This document shows positions 8,556 through 16,796 of a DNA stretch of 64,000 nt, piece after piece (positions within the stretch are counted from its first letter, which is position 1; the number at the start of each line of letters is the position of its first letter). Location: assembly GCA_023400985.1 (NCBI GenBank), contig JAEXEN010000038.1:124001-188000 (forward strand), written 5' to 3'. This DNA comes from Bacillota bacterium (GTDB lineage Bacteria > Bacillota > Clostridia > Christensenellales > CAG-138). The notes under the pieces are model-generated. The model worked only from the letters and a program-made list of their open reading frames with translations, searched no databases and was not told where the DNA came from. Both the position numbers and the translations under genes were made by a program.

Positions 8556-10343
8556 TCAGCTGAATTGCGCCGAGTACAGATCGTAATACAATCCTCTCTT
8601 TTCGAGAAGCTCCTCATGGTTTCCCTGCTCGGCGATCCTGCCGCCGCTCAACACGAGTATTTTATCCGCAGTTTGAATGGTGGAAAGCCTGTGCGCGATG
8701 ATGAAACAGGTCTTGCCGCGCATGAGCTTACGCATGGCGGACTGTATCTGCATTTCGGTGCGCGTGTCCACGTTGGAGGTCGCCTCGTCCAAAATGAGTA
8801 TTTTTGCGTCGGGCAGCATGGCGCGCGCAATGGTAAGAAGCTGCTTTTGACCTTGCGAAATGTTCAGACCCTCGTCGTTTAAAACCGTATCGTAACCCTG
8901 CGGCAGCTGCATGATGAAATTGTGTATCTTGGCCGCCTTGGCCGCGGCGACCACCTCCTCGCGGGTAGCGTCCTTTTTGCCGTAGGCGATGTTTTCATAC
9001 ACCGTGCCCTGAAACAGCCACGTATCCTGCAAAACCATCGCGTAGGAAAGGCGGAGGCTTTCACGGGTGACGGAGCGTATTTCCTTATCGTCGATGGAGA
9101 TGCTGCCTTTTTGAGGATCGTAAAAGCGCATCAATAGGTTGATGATGGTGGTTTTGCCTGCGCCCGTAGGGCCTACGATGGCAACCATCTTGCCCGCAAG
9201 CGCGTCGACGTTGAGGTCCTCTACGATCAGCTTTTCGCTCGTGTAGCCGAAGTCCACATCCTTGACCTCCACATGCCCCATAACGTCCGTAAGAGGCTTC
9301 GCGCCTTCCGCGTCGGCCGTCTCAAGCGGCTCGTCGATGATGCGGAACACCCTTTCCGCCGCCGCGAAAGCGGACTGCAGCTCGCCTAAGATATTCGCCG
9401 CCTCGTTGATGGGGCCGGAGAATTTGCGCGAGTAGAGCACGAAGCTTGAAAGGTTGCCCAAGGTCAGGCTGCCATAAAGGTACATGATCGCGCCGAACAC
9501 GCTGATGAGCGCGAGGGAGAGGTTATTGATGAAGTTGACGCAGGGGCCGTTGATGCTGCCGTAATAATCGGCGTTGTAATAAGCGGTCACGGCCTCGCTG
9601 TTTTTCTTGTCGAAACGCTCGAGCATGACCTCCTGGCGGTTGTAGGCGGCAATGGTCTTATGGCCCGTCAGGCTTTCCTCCGTGTAGCCGTTGAGCTCGC
9701 CCAGTTTGATGGAGCGCATCTTGAAAAGGGGCCGAATTTTCCCGGTGATGTACTTGGTGAGGAAGAAGGAAAGGGGAACGGTCACCACGAACACCAAAAG
9801 AAGCACGGGGGATATCTGTACCATCATCACAAGGGAGCCTATGACTGTGACGACGCTTGCGCATATCTGCAAAAGGTCCGTCGAGAGTGAGGCGTTTACC
9901 GTGTCGATATCGTAGGTAAGGTGGCTTATGATCTCGCCCGTCTGGTGCGTGTCGAAATAACTCACCGGCATGTCTGCGAGGCGCTCAAACACGTCGTTTC
10001 GCATTTTGTGAACGACCTTTTGGCTCAGGTTGATCATCAGCCTCGACAGCAGATAAGCAAACCCCGAGGAGACAAGGTAAAACACGGCCATCAGCGCACA
10101 GTTATAGAATACGCTGTCAAAGTCGACCTTGCCCGCCTCTATGCCGATGGCGTCGACGGCGTAGCCCGAAAGAAGCGGGCCGACGAGCGCAAGGAGGTTG
10201 CTTGCGAGCATCAAAAAGAACGCGAGAAGCACATGCCACTTATACCGGTAAAGATAGCTCCACAAGCGGCGCAGTACCCTTTTGGGGTCCGCCGCCTTTT
10301 CCACGGCCTTTGTATAATTAGGCCCGCTGTTCGGTCCGGCCAA
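8556..10343 (-). CDS. ABC exporter half-transporter, subunit B
   Basis: 595 aa with an N-terminal six-helix exporter domain (about 30-330) and a C-terminal ATPase. Visible motifs are Walker A GPTGAGKTT, signature ISQGQKQLL, Walker B ILILDEATSNVD and a His switch. The start codon is TTG at 10343, preceded by GGGAGGG (10351-10357). The gene overlaps the 3' end of the upstream half-transporter by 26 bp, so the two are translationally coupled and likely form a heterodimeric multidrug-type exporter. MarR control of such pairs is common. The exported substrate is unknown. Confidence 0.94.
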   Translation of the reverse strand: MAGPNSGPNYTKAVEKAADPKRVLRRLWSYLYRYKWHVLLAFFLMLASNLLALVGPLLSGYAVDAIGIEAGKVDFDSVFYNCALMAVFYLVSSGFAYLLSRLMINLSQKVVHKMRNDVFERLADMPVSYFDTHQTGEIISHLTYDIDTVNASLSTDLLQICASVVTVIGSLVMMVQISPVLLLVFVVTVPLSFFLTKYITGKIRPLFKMRSIKLGELNGYTEESLTGHKTIAAYNRQEVMLERFDKKNSEAVTAYYNADYYGSINGPCVNFINNLSLALISVFGAIMYLYGSLTLGNLSSFVLYSRKFSGPINEAANILGELQSAFAAAERVFRIIDEPLETADAEGAKPLTDVMGHVEVKDVDFGYTSEKLIVEDLNVDALAGKMVAIVGPTGAGKTTIINLLMRFYDPQKGSISIDDKEIRSVTRESLRLSYAMVLQDTWLFQGTVYENIAYGKKDATREEVVAAAKAAKIHNFIMQLPQGYDTVLNDEGLNISQGQKQLLTIARAMLPDAKILILDEATSNVDTRTEMQIQSAMRKLMRGKTCFIIAHRLSTIQTADKILVLSGGRIAEQGNHEELLEKRGLYYDLYSAQFS

Positions 10344-12054
10344 CGGCGTACCCTCCCATCTGAGAAATGCTGATTTCGCGGTAGCTCTCGCATGCTTCCA
10401 TGAGCTCCTCGTGCGTGCCGAAGCCCGCTTCTTTGCCCTCCTCGAGCACGAGGATGCGGTCGGCGTGCATGATGGAGCTGACGCGCTGCGCCACGATGAT
10501 CTTAGTACTCGCTTGAAGCTCCTCGCGGAGCGCCTTGCGCAAAAGCGAATCGGTCTTATAGTCGAGCGCGCTCGACGAATCGTCCAAAATTAAAATTTCC
10601 GGCTTTGCCGCCACGGCGCGCGCGATGAGAAGCCTTTGCTTTTGCCCGCCGGAGAGGTTCGCGCTCTTGATAGCGAGCGTGTGCTCAAGCCCGTCGGGAA
10701 GCGCGTCCACAAACTCCTCGGCCTGCGCGATCTTTACGGCCGCCTCGATGGTTTCCTGATCGAAGCCCCGTCCGAACGAGATGTTTTCCAAGATGGAATC
10801 GGCAAACAAGATGTCGTTTTGAAATACCGCGCCGAATTTGGAGCGAAGCTCCTTGAGCTCGTAAGTGTTGAGCTCCCGCCCGTCGATGCGTATGCTGCCC
10901 GAATCGGGGTCATAAAGGCGCATGAGAAGGCGCAGCACGGTACTTTTGCCGCTTCCCGTCGCGCCTATGATGCCGAGCGTTTCGCCGCGCGTTAAGCGGA
11001 AGCTGATGTTTTCGATGCTCGGTTCGCGCTTATGGTAGGAGAAGGTCACGTCTTCGAAGACGACATGCCACGGCTCCTTTTTCGGCGAACTGAATTCGTC
11101 GGCGATCAAATCCTCCGGCGTGTCGAGCACCTTCACGATGCGCTGCGCGGAGGAGAAGCTGCGGTTGTAGATCACGAACATGCGCGTGACGGAAAGCATG
11201 GCGTTTAAAATGATGGTGAAATACGAAAGGAACGCGATGATCTTGCCGGGCTGCGTCAGCCCTGCATTTACGCGGTACGCTCCTACGACGATCACGGGAA
11301 TGAGAGCGAGGTTTAACAATAGGTTCATCATGGGGCTCGTGAGCGCGACGGTATTGGCGGCGGCCTTTTCGTTTTTCACGACCTCTCCGTTCACATCGGA
11401 GAAGCGCGATTTCTCGTAGCGCGTCTGCGAGAGCGCCTTGATGATGCGTATGCCCGTGGTGTTTTCGCGTACGGTGCGCGAGAGCTTGTCGATGGATTGC
11501 TGCAAGGCCGTATAAAGCGGAATACTCTTTTTGGATACCGCGTATACGATGACGCCGATAAACGGCAGTATCGCCACGAGGATGAGCGAAAGCATCGGCT
11601 CGAGCGTCATCGTCACAAGGATTCCGCCGATCAGCAATATGGGTGCGCGCACGCCGAGACGCTGCATCATGCCGAGCATCTGGTGCAGATTGTAGGTGTC
11701 GCTCGTGAGGCGCGATTCGAGAGAAGGGATGGAAAAACTGTCCGATTGCGCACAGGAAAGGTAGGAGATGCGCTCGTACAGGTCATGGCGTATGCGCTCG
11801 GTAGTATCCCGCGCCACGCGGGAGGCCATACGGTTGGCGACGATGTTTGTCAGCACCGCTATGATGGCGCAAACGACCATTACACCGCCGAAAAGCAAAA
11901 TGCGGTTGACGCTTTTGGTCGGCACGATGGTGTCGATCGTATAGGCGAGCACGTAGGGGAGCAAAAGGTCCATGATGGTGCCTATGAATTTGATAATAAG
12001 CCCCACGCTCATCCGCCCGTAGTACGGCTTCAAGTATGCTAAAATACGCTTCAT
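10318..12054 (-). CDS. ABC exporter half-transporter, subunit A
   Basis: 578 aa from ATG 12054 (MKRILAYLKPYYGRM). The longer open frame upstream overlaps the MarR gene and is not used. Membrane domain residues run to about 310. The ATPase has Walker A GATGSGKST, signature LSGGQKQRL and Walker B ILILDDSSSALD. In place of the usual catalytic Glu after Walker B there is Asp (LDDSSSALD), typical of the degenerate site of heterodimeric exporters. The partner subunit has the normal ILDEATSNVD, so an asymmetric heterodimer is predicted. It starts 2 bp after the marR stop. Confidence 0.94.
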   Translation of the reverse strand: MKRILAYLKPYYGRMSVGLIIKFIGTIMDLLLPYVLAYTIDTIVPTKSVNRILLFGGVMVVCAIIAVLTNIVANRMASRVARDTTERIRHDLYERISYLSCAQSDSFSIPSLESRLTSDTYNLHQMLGMMQRLGVRAPILLIGGILVTMTLEPMLSLILVAILPFIGVIVYAVSKKSIPLYTALQQSIDKLSRTVRENTTGIRIIKALSQTRYEKSRFSDVNGEVVKNEKAAANTVALTSPMMNLLLNLALIPVIVVGAYRVNAGLTQPGKIIAFLSYFTIILNAMLSVTRMFVIYNRSFSSAQRIVKVLDTPEDLIADEFSSPKKEPWHVVFEDVTFSYHKREPSIENISFRLTRGETLGIIGATGSGKSTVLRLLMRLYDPDSGSIRIDGRELNTYELKELRSKFGAVFQNDILFADSILENISFGRGFDQETIEAAVKIAQAEEFVDALPDGLEHTLAIKSANLSGGQKQRLLIARAVAAKPEILILDDSSSALDYKTDSLLRKALREELQASTKIIVAQRVSSIMHADRILVLEEGKEAGFGTHEELMEACESYREISISQMGGYAVGRTEQRA

Positions 12055-12056
12055 AT

Positions 12057-12503
12057 CTATTTCGCCCTGTCCAATTTGTCCGCGCCGCTTATCTCGACGG
12101 CCTTTGCCATCACGCGCTCCATCATGGAGCTCAAAAGCTTTCGCTCCTCGGGCGTGAACTGCTCCAAAAGTCCCGCGTTCCATTCCGCGAGCACCTCGCG
12201 CACGCGCGGATATACGTCGAACGCCTTCTTTGTGGGGAATACCTCCATCACGCGCTTGTCTGTCCCGCTCGCGCGGCGCTCCACGAAACCGTTTTGCTCG
12301 AGCAGCGCGAGTTGACGCGTGACGTTGCTCTTGTTCACATAAATGCGGGAGGCCAGTTTTTCCTGCGAGATGCCGGGCTCCCTGCAAATGTTCAAGATAT
12401 AGGTGTGCTGATAGCCGTTGAGCCCTTCCGCCTCAAGCTTTTCACAGCGGTACACGGCGGCGCAGCGCGCGGTGCGGTCGATAAAACGCATGAGCATTTC
12501 CAT
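12057..12503 (-). CDS. MarR-family transcriptional regulator
   Basis: 148 aa from ATG 12503, chosen because GGGGAGG lies at 12511-12517; the open frame continues further upstream but crosses the promoter. The winged helix is visible: ISQEKLASRIYVNKSNVTRQ as recognition region and RRASGTDKRVMEVFPT as wing. It heads an operon with the two exporter subunits (2-bp gap) and probably represses it until a toxic ligand binds. Palindromes at 12529-12546 and 12548-12574 are the likely operators. Confidence 0.93.
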   Translation of the reverse strand: MEMLMRFIDRTARCAAVYRCEKLEAEGLNGYQHTYILNICREPGISQEKLASRIYVNKSNVTRQLALLEQNGFVERRASGTDKRVMEVFPTKKAFDVYPRVREVLAEWNAGLLEQFTPEERKLLSSMMERVMAKAVEISGADKLDRAK

Positions 12504-12528
12504 AGAAAAACCTCCCCGCATGGAAAAA

Positions 12529-12546
12529 TTGTTGCGCGCGCAACAA
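12529..12546. promoter_or_regulatory. Palindromic MarR operator candidate
   Basis: Perfect 18-bp palindrome TTGTTGCGCGCGCAACAA just downstream of the predicted -10, between promoter and marR start codon. Its size and symmetry fit a MarR dimer site. A repressor bound there would block initiation or early elongation of the marR-exporter operon. Confidence 0.7.
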
Positions 12547-12547
12547 T

Positions 12548-12584
12548 ATGGGTACAGCATAGCACTGTACCCATGGGATGTCAA
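12548..12584 (-). promoter_or_regulatory. marR-exporter operon promoter with second inverted repeat
   Basis: Reading the minus strand, TTGACA (12579-12584), a 17-bp spacer and TATGCT (12556-12561) form a near-consensus sigma-A promoter. A 10-bp inverted repeat (ATGGGTACAG at 12548-12557, CTGTACCCAT at 12565-12574, 7-bp gap) overlaps the -10 and the spacer. It is a second possible regulator site. Confidence 0.75.
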
Positions 12585-12598
12585 CGGGGGAGGGAAAT

Positions 12599-13984
12599 TT
12601 ACGTGCGGCGGCGAAATTTTTGCATGCGGCGGTGAAAGGACATGTTCCAATCTTCTTCGGGTGCGAAGCGGATGCCGTAACCTTCAAAGAACGGGCGCAG
12701 CTCCTTTAAGCGTCGGTAAAAATCCGCTTCGTTTTTGAGTTCCGGCTTCGTCCAGCCCGTCTCGGCGATCGCGGCCATGCGCGGAAAGGCGAGGTAGTGA
12801 AGCCTTTTCTCATCGAGGATATATTCGCTCCAAAACGTGCACTCCACACCCGAAACAGAGGGGATGTTTGCGCCTTGCGGGTCACACCGGTAGGCTTTAT
12901 GAAGCGGCGTGATGCCGTACGGATAGTCGAAATAGCAGTGCAGGCAGCCGGAATAAATCGCTTTTCCGCCGCGCTTCACATGGGCCGCGGTATTTTTCTT
13001 AAGGCCCATCCAGTATTGCACCGAGACGTAATCCGGGAGATCTGCGCCGTTGAGCGCATCGTTCCATACGATGGGAGTCTTTCCGCGTCCGTGCAAATAC
13101 TCGGCAACACGGCGCGTAAATGAACCTTGCAGCGCGCTTTCGTTTTTGAGCCCGAGCTCCTTTATGCGGTTCTGGCAGTCCGGGCAGGCGCGCCAATGCC
13201 CTTTTTTCACTTCGTCGCCGCCGAAATGGAAGCGCTTGTCGGGGAAAAGCTCGATCAACTCGTCGAGTAGCGCAAATACGAATTCGTACACGCTTTCCTT
13301 GCCGGCGCAGAGCACGTCGTCAAAAATGCCGCCGCGCGTTTTGACACGCACATTTTCACCCGAGCAGGAAAGCTCCGGGCGGGCGGCCAGAATGGCCGAA
13401 ACATGGCCCGGAAGGTCGATCTCGGGGATCACGGAAATATGACGTGCCGCGCAAAAATCGACCATGCGGCGGATATCCGCTTTGGTGTAAAAACCGCCGT
13501 ATTCCCCGGTCCCGCAAGCGTCGAAACCGCTGCAGGGACGCACGGAGCCGATCGCCGTCAGCTCGGGAAAGCGCTCGCTTCCGAGGCGGAACCCCTGATC
13601 GTCGCTTAAATGCCAGTGGAACACATTGAGCTTCAGCGCCGCCGCGGCGTCGATCATGCGCTCCAGTATCTCCACGGGGAAGAAATGCCGCGCGCAGTCG
13701 ATCATGAAGCCGCGATGCGGATAATCGGGTGCGTCCGAAATCTCGCAGCAGGGGATTGCCGGCATGGAAAACATAAGCTGTTTCAGCGTTTGCCGCGCAT
13801 AGAAAAAGCCTGCGGCCGAGGATGCGTATGCGCGGACGCCGTCGCTTGCAACGACGAGCCGGTAAGCTTCGTCATTTAATGCGGGTTCGCCGTGCTCCGT
13901 CAAATGTGCGAGCGCGTTGCCGGCAAACGTCTCGCCTTCATGCGCTTCGATGCGGTCGGGGAGCGGCAGGATGGGTAAGAACAT
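12599..13984 (-). CDS. Beta-N-acetylhexosaminidase, GH20
   Basis: 461 aa, no signal peptide, so probably cytoplasmic. GH20 enzymes remove terminal GlcNAc or GalNAc by substrate-assisted catalysis. An N-terminal alpha/beta domain (about 1-95) precedes the TIM barrel, which begins with HRGFMIDCARHFFP. The catalytic Asp-Glu pair is in RFHFGGDEVKKGHW, and the NAMQYW-type substrate loop is replaced by VSVQYWMG. It ends 96 bp upstream of marR, with that operon's promoter in the gap. It could feed amino sugars to the NagA/PTS genes 30 kb away, but there is no direct link. Confidence 0.93.
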   Translation of the reverse strand: MFLPILPLPDRIEAHEGETFAGNALAHLTEHGEPALNDEAYRLVVASDGVRAYASSAAGFFYARQTLKQLMFSMPAIPCCEISDAPDYPHRGFMIDCARHFFPVEILERMIDAAAALKLNVFHWHLSDDQGFRLGSERFPELTAIGSVRPCSGFDACGTGEYGGFYTKADIRRMVDFCAARHISVIPEIDLPGHVSAILAARPELSCSGENVRVKTRGGIFDDVLCAGKESVYEFVFALLDELIELFPDKRFHFGGDEVKKGHWRACPDCQNRIKELGLKNESALQGSFTRRVAEYLHGRGKTPIVWNDALNGADLPDYVSVQYWMGLKKNTAAHVKRGGKAIYSGCLHCYFDYPYGITPLHKAYRCDPQGANIPSVSGVECTFWSEYILDEKRLHYLAFPRMAAIAETGWTKPELKNEADFYRRLKELRPFFEGYGIRFAPEEDWNMSFHRRMQKFRRRT

Positions 13985-14114
13985 GCTTCACCTCAAACGA
14001 CAATTTTCGAACAAGGAAAATGTTTACAATTGGTCAACCATTTTTCTTTGGTACCATTATATAATAAAGCAAAAGAAAACGGCGGGCAACCGCCGTAAAA
14101 ACGGTGGGGGAGTT
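13985..14114. promoter_or_regulatory. Divergent intergenic region with shared AT-rich core
   Basis: This gap lies between the divergent GH20 and lipoprotein genes. It holds the palindrome ATTATATAAT (about 14056-14065), which offers a TATAAT box on both strands, and the nearby dyads TTGGTCAACCA and TGGTACCA. I could not find convincing -35 elements at correct spacing. The SD of the lipoprotein gene is GGTGGGGG at 14103-14110. Confidence 0.35.
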
Positions 14115-14987
14115 ATGAAAACAAAGAAATTTACCGCGCTTGCCGCGCTTCTTTTGGCTGCGTTCCTATCTGTGGCCGGCTGCGTACAGTCCATTGCGCC
14201 GGAACAGACGCCGACGCCCGCGCCCGTCGAAACGCCTGTGCCCGTTACGACGGATGTGCCCGGTGAAACCGTTCATTTCACGGCCATGGAAACGAATACG
14301 CCGTTTTCCTTTGACGTAGACGGCAACGGCGCTGCGGAAACGCTTCTTCTGACCGAGGAAGAAGATGCGGAAGCGATATTTGAAACATCCGTATTCCTCA
14401 CCGTCACGAAGGGCGGAACCGAACAAAAATTGAAAGTAACGCCCGCGCTGTTCTATTGCGCGTACTTTATGGAAGCGGGCGGGAAAACCGGGCTTGCGGT
14501 CACCGGCAAGCATGAAAACGATTACATGCTTACAAACATCCTCGCGTTTGAAGGCGCGAACGTGAAGGAGCTTTCCGTCGCGGACGGCGGCATCATGAGC
14601 GCGGAGGAAGGCGCGGTGGTGATGATGGATGTGCTTCACGCGCTTGGCACATGGTCCGTGGAGATCGAATACGCTATGACGCCCGATTTTGAACTCGTGC
14701 CCGTTGAGGGCAAGGAGTGGACGATCTACGGCTGCAGCGTCCCCCTCACGGTAAAAAAGGAACTCCCCGTTGAGTTTGAGACCGACGCCTGTTCTTATGA
14801 GCCGGAAACGCTCCCTGTCGGCACGCAAATATGGCTTGTCTCCGGCGACGGTAAAAGCTTTATGCGCTTCTCAACGGAAGACGGAAGGATCGGCCGGCTT
14901 TCCTACAAGATGGAGGGAGGCATCGCTACGCTCGTGGACGGCACGCCGGATGCGGATTGGCTGGACGGTATCGTGTACGCCGGATAA
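14115..14987 (+). CDS. Hypothetical lipoprotein with Pro/Thr linker
   Basis: 290 aa from ATG 14115, which has an SD and starts a textbook lipoprotein signal (MKTKKFTALAALLLAAFLSV, then lipobox AGC). The longer open frame is not used. A spacer rich in Thr and Pro (TPTPAPVETPVPVTT) follows the Cys. The remainder is a mostly beta, acidic domain containing FDVDGNGAAETLLL, which resembles an EF-hand or VCBS-like calcium loop. Function is unknown; the protein should be anchored to the outer face of the cytoplasmic membrane. Confidence 0.8.
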   Translation: MKTKKFTALAALLLAAFLSVAGCVQSIAPEQTPTPAPVETPVPVTTDVPGETVHFTAMETNTPFSFDVDGNGAAETLLLTEEEDAEAIFETSVFLTVTKGGTEQKLKVTPALFYCAYFMEAGGKTGLAVTGKHENDYMLTNILAFEGANVKELSVADGGIMSAEEGAVVMMDVLHALGTWSVEIEYAMTPDFELVPVEGKEWTIYGCSVPLTVKKELPVEFETDACSYEPETLPVGTQIWLVSGDGKSFMRFSTEDGRIGRLSYKMEGGIATLVDGTPDADWLDGIVYAG

Positions 14988-15002
14988 ATCGTTAAAGAAC
15001 AT

Positions 15003-15039
15003 AAAAACAGCCGTTTGGCTTTGCCGAACGGCTGTTTTT
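15003..15039. terminator. Bidirectional terminator
   Basis: Stem AAAAACAGCCGTT (15003-15015) pairs with AACGGCTGTTTTT (15027-15039), with an extra GGC/GCC pair near the loop. A and T tracts lie on both flanks. It separates the lipoprotein gene from the convergent YvlD-like gene. Confidence 0.88.
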
Positions 15040-15049
15040 GTATGCAGCC

Positions 15050-15400
15050 TTAACAGTTCCTTTTCCTGCTCTTCAGTAAAACCATGTTTCCCGCGGAAAC
15101 GATCGCGCTTACGAGCAGGCAGAGCCAGAAGCTGTTGAGGTCGACGGCAGGTAAAATCGCATCCGTCAGCGCCACCATGGCGGCGCCCACAAAAAAGCTC
15201 GCGATGCCGAACGTGACGAGGGAGAAAGGGAGCGCAAGAAGCTGCAGAATGGGAAGAAGCAGCAAATTCAAAAGCCACAGCACGGCCGCCGCCGCGGCGA
15301 TGGCGGGGATGCCGCCCTGCACGGCGACAAGGCCGCCAAAGCCATAATAGGCTACGAGCAAAGCCGCAAAGCAGATGAGCCATTTTACAATGAATTTCAT
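15050..15400 (-). CDS. YvlD-like four-helix membrane protein (phage-holin family IV label)
   Basis: 116 aa with four hydrophobic helices. It matches the family annotated as 4-TMS phage holin superfamily IV, whose Bacillus member is YvlD. That name is historical and no prophage genes are nearby. SD AAGGAACC precedes ATG 15400. It is the last gene of the DUF2089 / SHOCT-like / small membrane protein / YvlD operon, similar to the yvlABCD envelope-stress locus of Bacillus subtilis. A near-identical second copy is at 36587-36925. Confidence 0.85.
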   Translation of the reverse strand: MKFIVKWLICFAALLVAYYGFGGLVAVQGGIPAIAAAAAVLWLLNLLLLPILQLLALPFSLVTFGIASFFVGAAMVALTDAILPAVDLNSFWLCLLVSAIVSAGNMVLLKSRKRNC

Positions 15401-15411
15401 ATCGGTTCCTT

Positions 15412-15726
15412 TCAGCGTGTCAAAACGCGCACGCGTACGGCCTCGTCTTTTTCCCGCACGTCAACATCCACAAAATCGGCCGGACCTGTTTCAAAGCAAA
15501 GCTCCAGCGCGAATGCATGGAGTATCCGCATACCCGCCCATACGAGCTTGGCGCGGCGGCTTGCTTTCTTGCCGTTTACAAAGGGGGAGAAAAGGAGTGC
15601 CAGATCCTCCGCCATGTCCACAAACATCAATAGGACCGGCATGGGGAGCGCAAGCCAAAGCCGAAATCCGCGCCGGCCTTCTTTGTTATCTTCATCGCGG
15701 TTCTCCTGGGGTTCGGCCTCGGGCAT
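15412..15726 (-). CDS. Small membrane protein of the yvl-like operon
   Basis: 104 aa from ATG 15726, supported by AAAAGGA six bases upstream; the frame stays open to 15783, overlapping the preceding gene. An acidic N-terminus (MPEAEPQENRDEDNKEG) is followed by one hydrophobic segment (LWLALPMPVLLMFVDMAE) and a soluble C-terminus. I do not recognise the family. Position suggests a role with the neighbouring SHOCT-like and YvlD-like proteins in envelope homeostasis (inference). Confidence 0.7.
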   Translation of the reverse strand: MPEAEPQENRDEDNKEGRRGFRLWLALPMPVLLMFVDMAEDLALLFSPFVNGKKASRRAKLVWAGMRILHAFALELCFETGPADFVDVDVREKDEAVRVRVLTR

Positions 15727-15772
15727 CCGGTTCCTTTTCACCCTGACGCTTACGATAAACGCCGTGATGGTA

Positions 15773-16228
15773 TTACTCCACATAGACGCGCACCTTGGCC
15801 TTTTCGTTTTCGCCCTCGTCCACGTCGATGTTGATCATATCCTCTTCAAGGCCGCTTTCGCTCAGCTCTGCGACCTGCTTTAAAATTGCGTCGATATCCA
15901 CGCCGTCCGCCCTGAGCTCGGCTTTGGTGTCGCCCGGGATGCTCTTGGATGCAATGGGGCCGAGCGCCTTGATGAGCGAGAGGGGTATGGAGATGTTGAC
16001 CTTGGCGTTGGAATGTTTGCCTTCGCTTCCGTCCTTGCGCTCGACGGCGTCCACGAGGATGCGGAGCTTTTTGGGCTTGCGGCCGCGGTTGTCCTTGAGC
16101 GTGACGTTTTCTGCCGCAAGGGCGGCGTCCGGCGCGTCTACGGCGGAAAGGAGCGTTTCGGCCTCCTCCACCGTAATGACGCCGTTTTTGAGCATTTCAA
16201 GGATCTTCGTGCGTTCTGTTGCGTTCAT
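15773..16228 (-). CDS. SHOCT-like / YvlB N-terminal-type protein
   Basis: 151 aa from ATG 16228 with SD AGGAGGAA. It starts with a short helical module, ERTKILEMLKNGVITVEEAE, typical of the SHOCT-like domain found at the N-terminus of YvlB/DUF4097 proteins. A charged, beta-rich domain follows (LRILVDAVERKDG; VNISIPLSLIKALGPIA), without the long beta-helix. No membrane segment is visible. It lies in one operon with DUF2089 and YvlD-like genes. A scaffold or sensor role is likely, but the molecular activity is unknown. Confidence 0.8.
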   Translation of the reverse strand: MNATERTKILEMLKNGVITVEEAETLLSAVDAPDAALAAENVTLKDNRGRKPKKLRILVDAVERKDGSEGKHSNAKVNISIPLSLIKALGPIASKSIPGDTKAELRADGVDIDAILKQVAELSESGLEEDMINIDVDEGENEKAKVRVYVE

Positions 16229-16259
16229 GAATATTTCCTCCTGATCGTCATTGATAAAT

Positions 16260-16625
16260 TTACGGTTCGCCGCGAAGGAGCCTTGCGGCCTCATCCACGC
16301 TGATGAGCTTTTTCTCGAGCATGTCGAGAACCTCCATGCGGTCGGGGCGGGAAACCGCTTCCTGCGGAAAGAGCGTTGCGAGAAGCTCATCCAAAAGCCC
16401 TTTTACAGTGGGGTAGGAGAGGGAAAGCGCACGCTCCACCTCCTTGATGTTTCCGCGGCATTTCAAAAAGGTTTCCATAAATACGCGCTGCTTTTCGTTC
16501 AATGCGCAGTATTTGCAGGGCGCGAAGCTGCCGTTGAGCTGCGTTTGGCAGTTTGAACAGGTCAGCCGCGTTACCATAAGTTCGCCGCCGCAGACAGAGC
16601 ATTTGGATGGGATCGGATAAGCCAT
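16260..16625 (-). CDS. DUF2089 protein, putative zinc-ribbon/HTH regulator
   Basis: 121 aa, SD AAAGGAG before ATG 16625. The N-terminal zinc ribbon has four Cys (CSVCGGELMVTRLTCSNC). A second CxxC pair (CKYC) follows, then a sigma-70 region-4-like helix-turn-helix (IKEVERALSLSYPTVKGLLD). The C-terminus repeats the short EVLDMLEKKLISVDEAARLL module seen in the next gene. DUF2089 proteins are usually annotated as DNA-binding and placed first in yvl-like operons, so it may autoregulate this operon through the repeats upstream (inference). Confidence 0.88.
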   Translation of the reverse strand: MAYPIPSKCSVCGGELMVTRLTCSNCQTQLNGSFAPCKYCALNEKQRVFMETFLKCRGNIKEVERALSLSYPTVKGLLDELLATLFPQEAVSRPDRMEVLDMLEKKLISVDEAARLLRGEP

Positions 16626-16652
16626 AGGAATACTCCTTTCTCTTATGTCACC

Positions 16653-16720
16653 ATTATATTCTAAATATTAATAATGTCAATAATAAAATTAAAAATATCA
16701 ATATTATTTTTGAAAAATTT
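16653..16720 (-). promoter_or_regulatory. DUF2089 operon promoter and direct repeats
   Basis: On the minus strand TTGACA (16675-16680), a 16-bp spacer and TATAAT (16653-16658) form a consensus promoter. Two related 17-nt direct repeats, TATTGACATTATTAATA and TATTGATATTTTTAATT, lie over and upstream of the -35 in an AT-rich tract. They are candidate binding sites for the first gene product. Confidence 0.75.
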
Positions 16721-16796
16721 AAGTTACAAGTGAAGTGTTTTCCAACTGCCGCACCTTATGATAAACTAAGAAAGAGAAATCTTCTTCGGAGGTCCT

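Noticed and set aside
15050..15400. Prophage suggested by the phage-holin family name
   Set aside because: The family includes chromosomal YvlD; no phage structural, lysis or integration genes are nearby.
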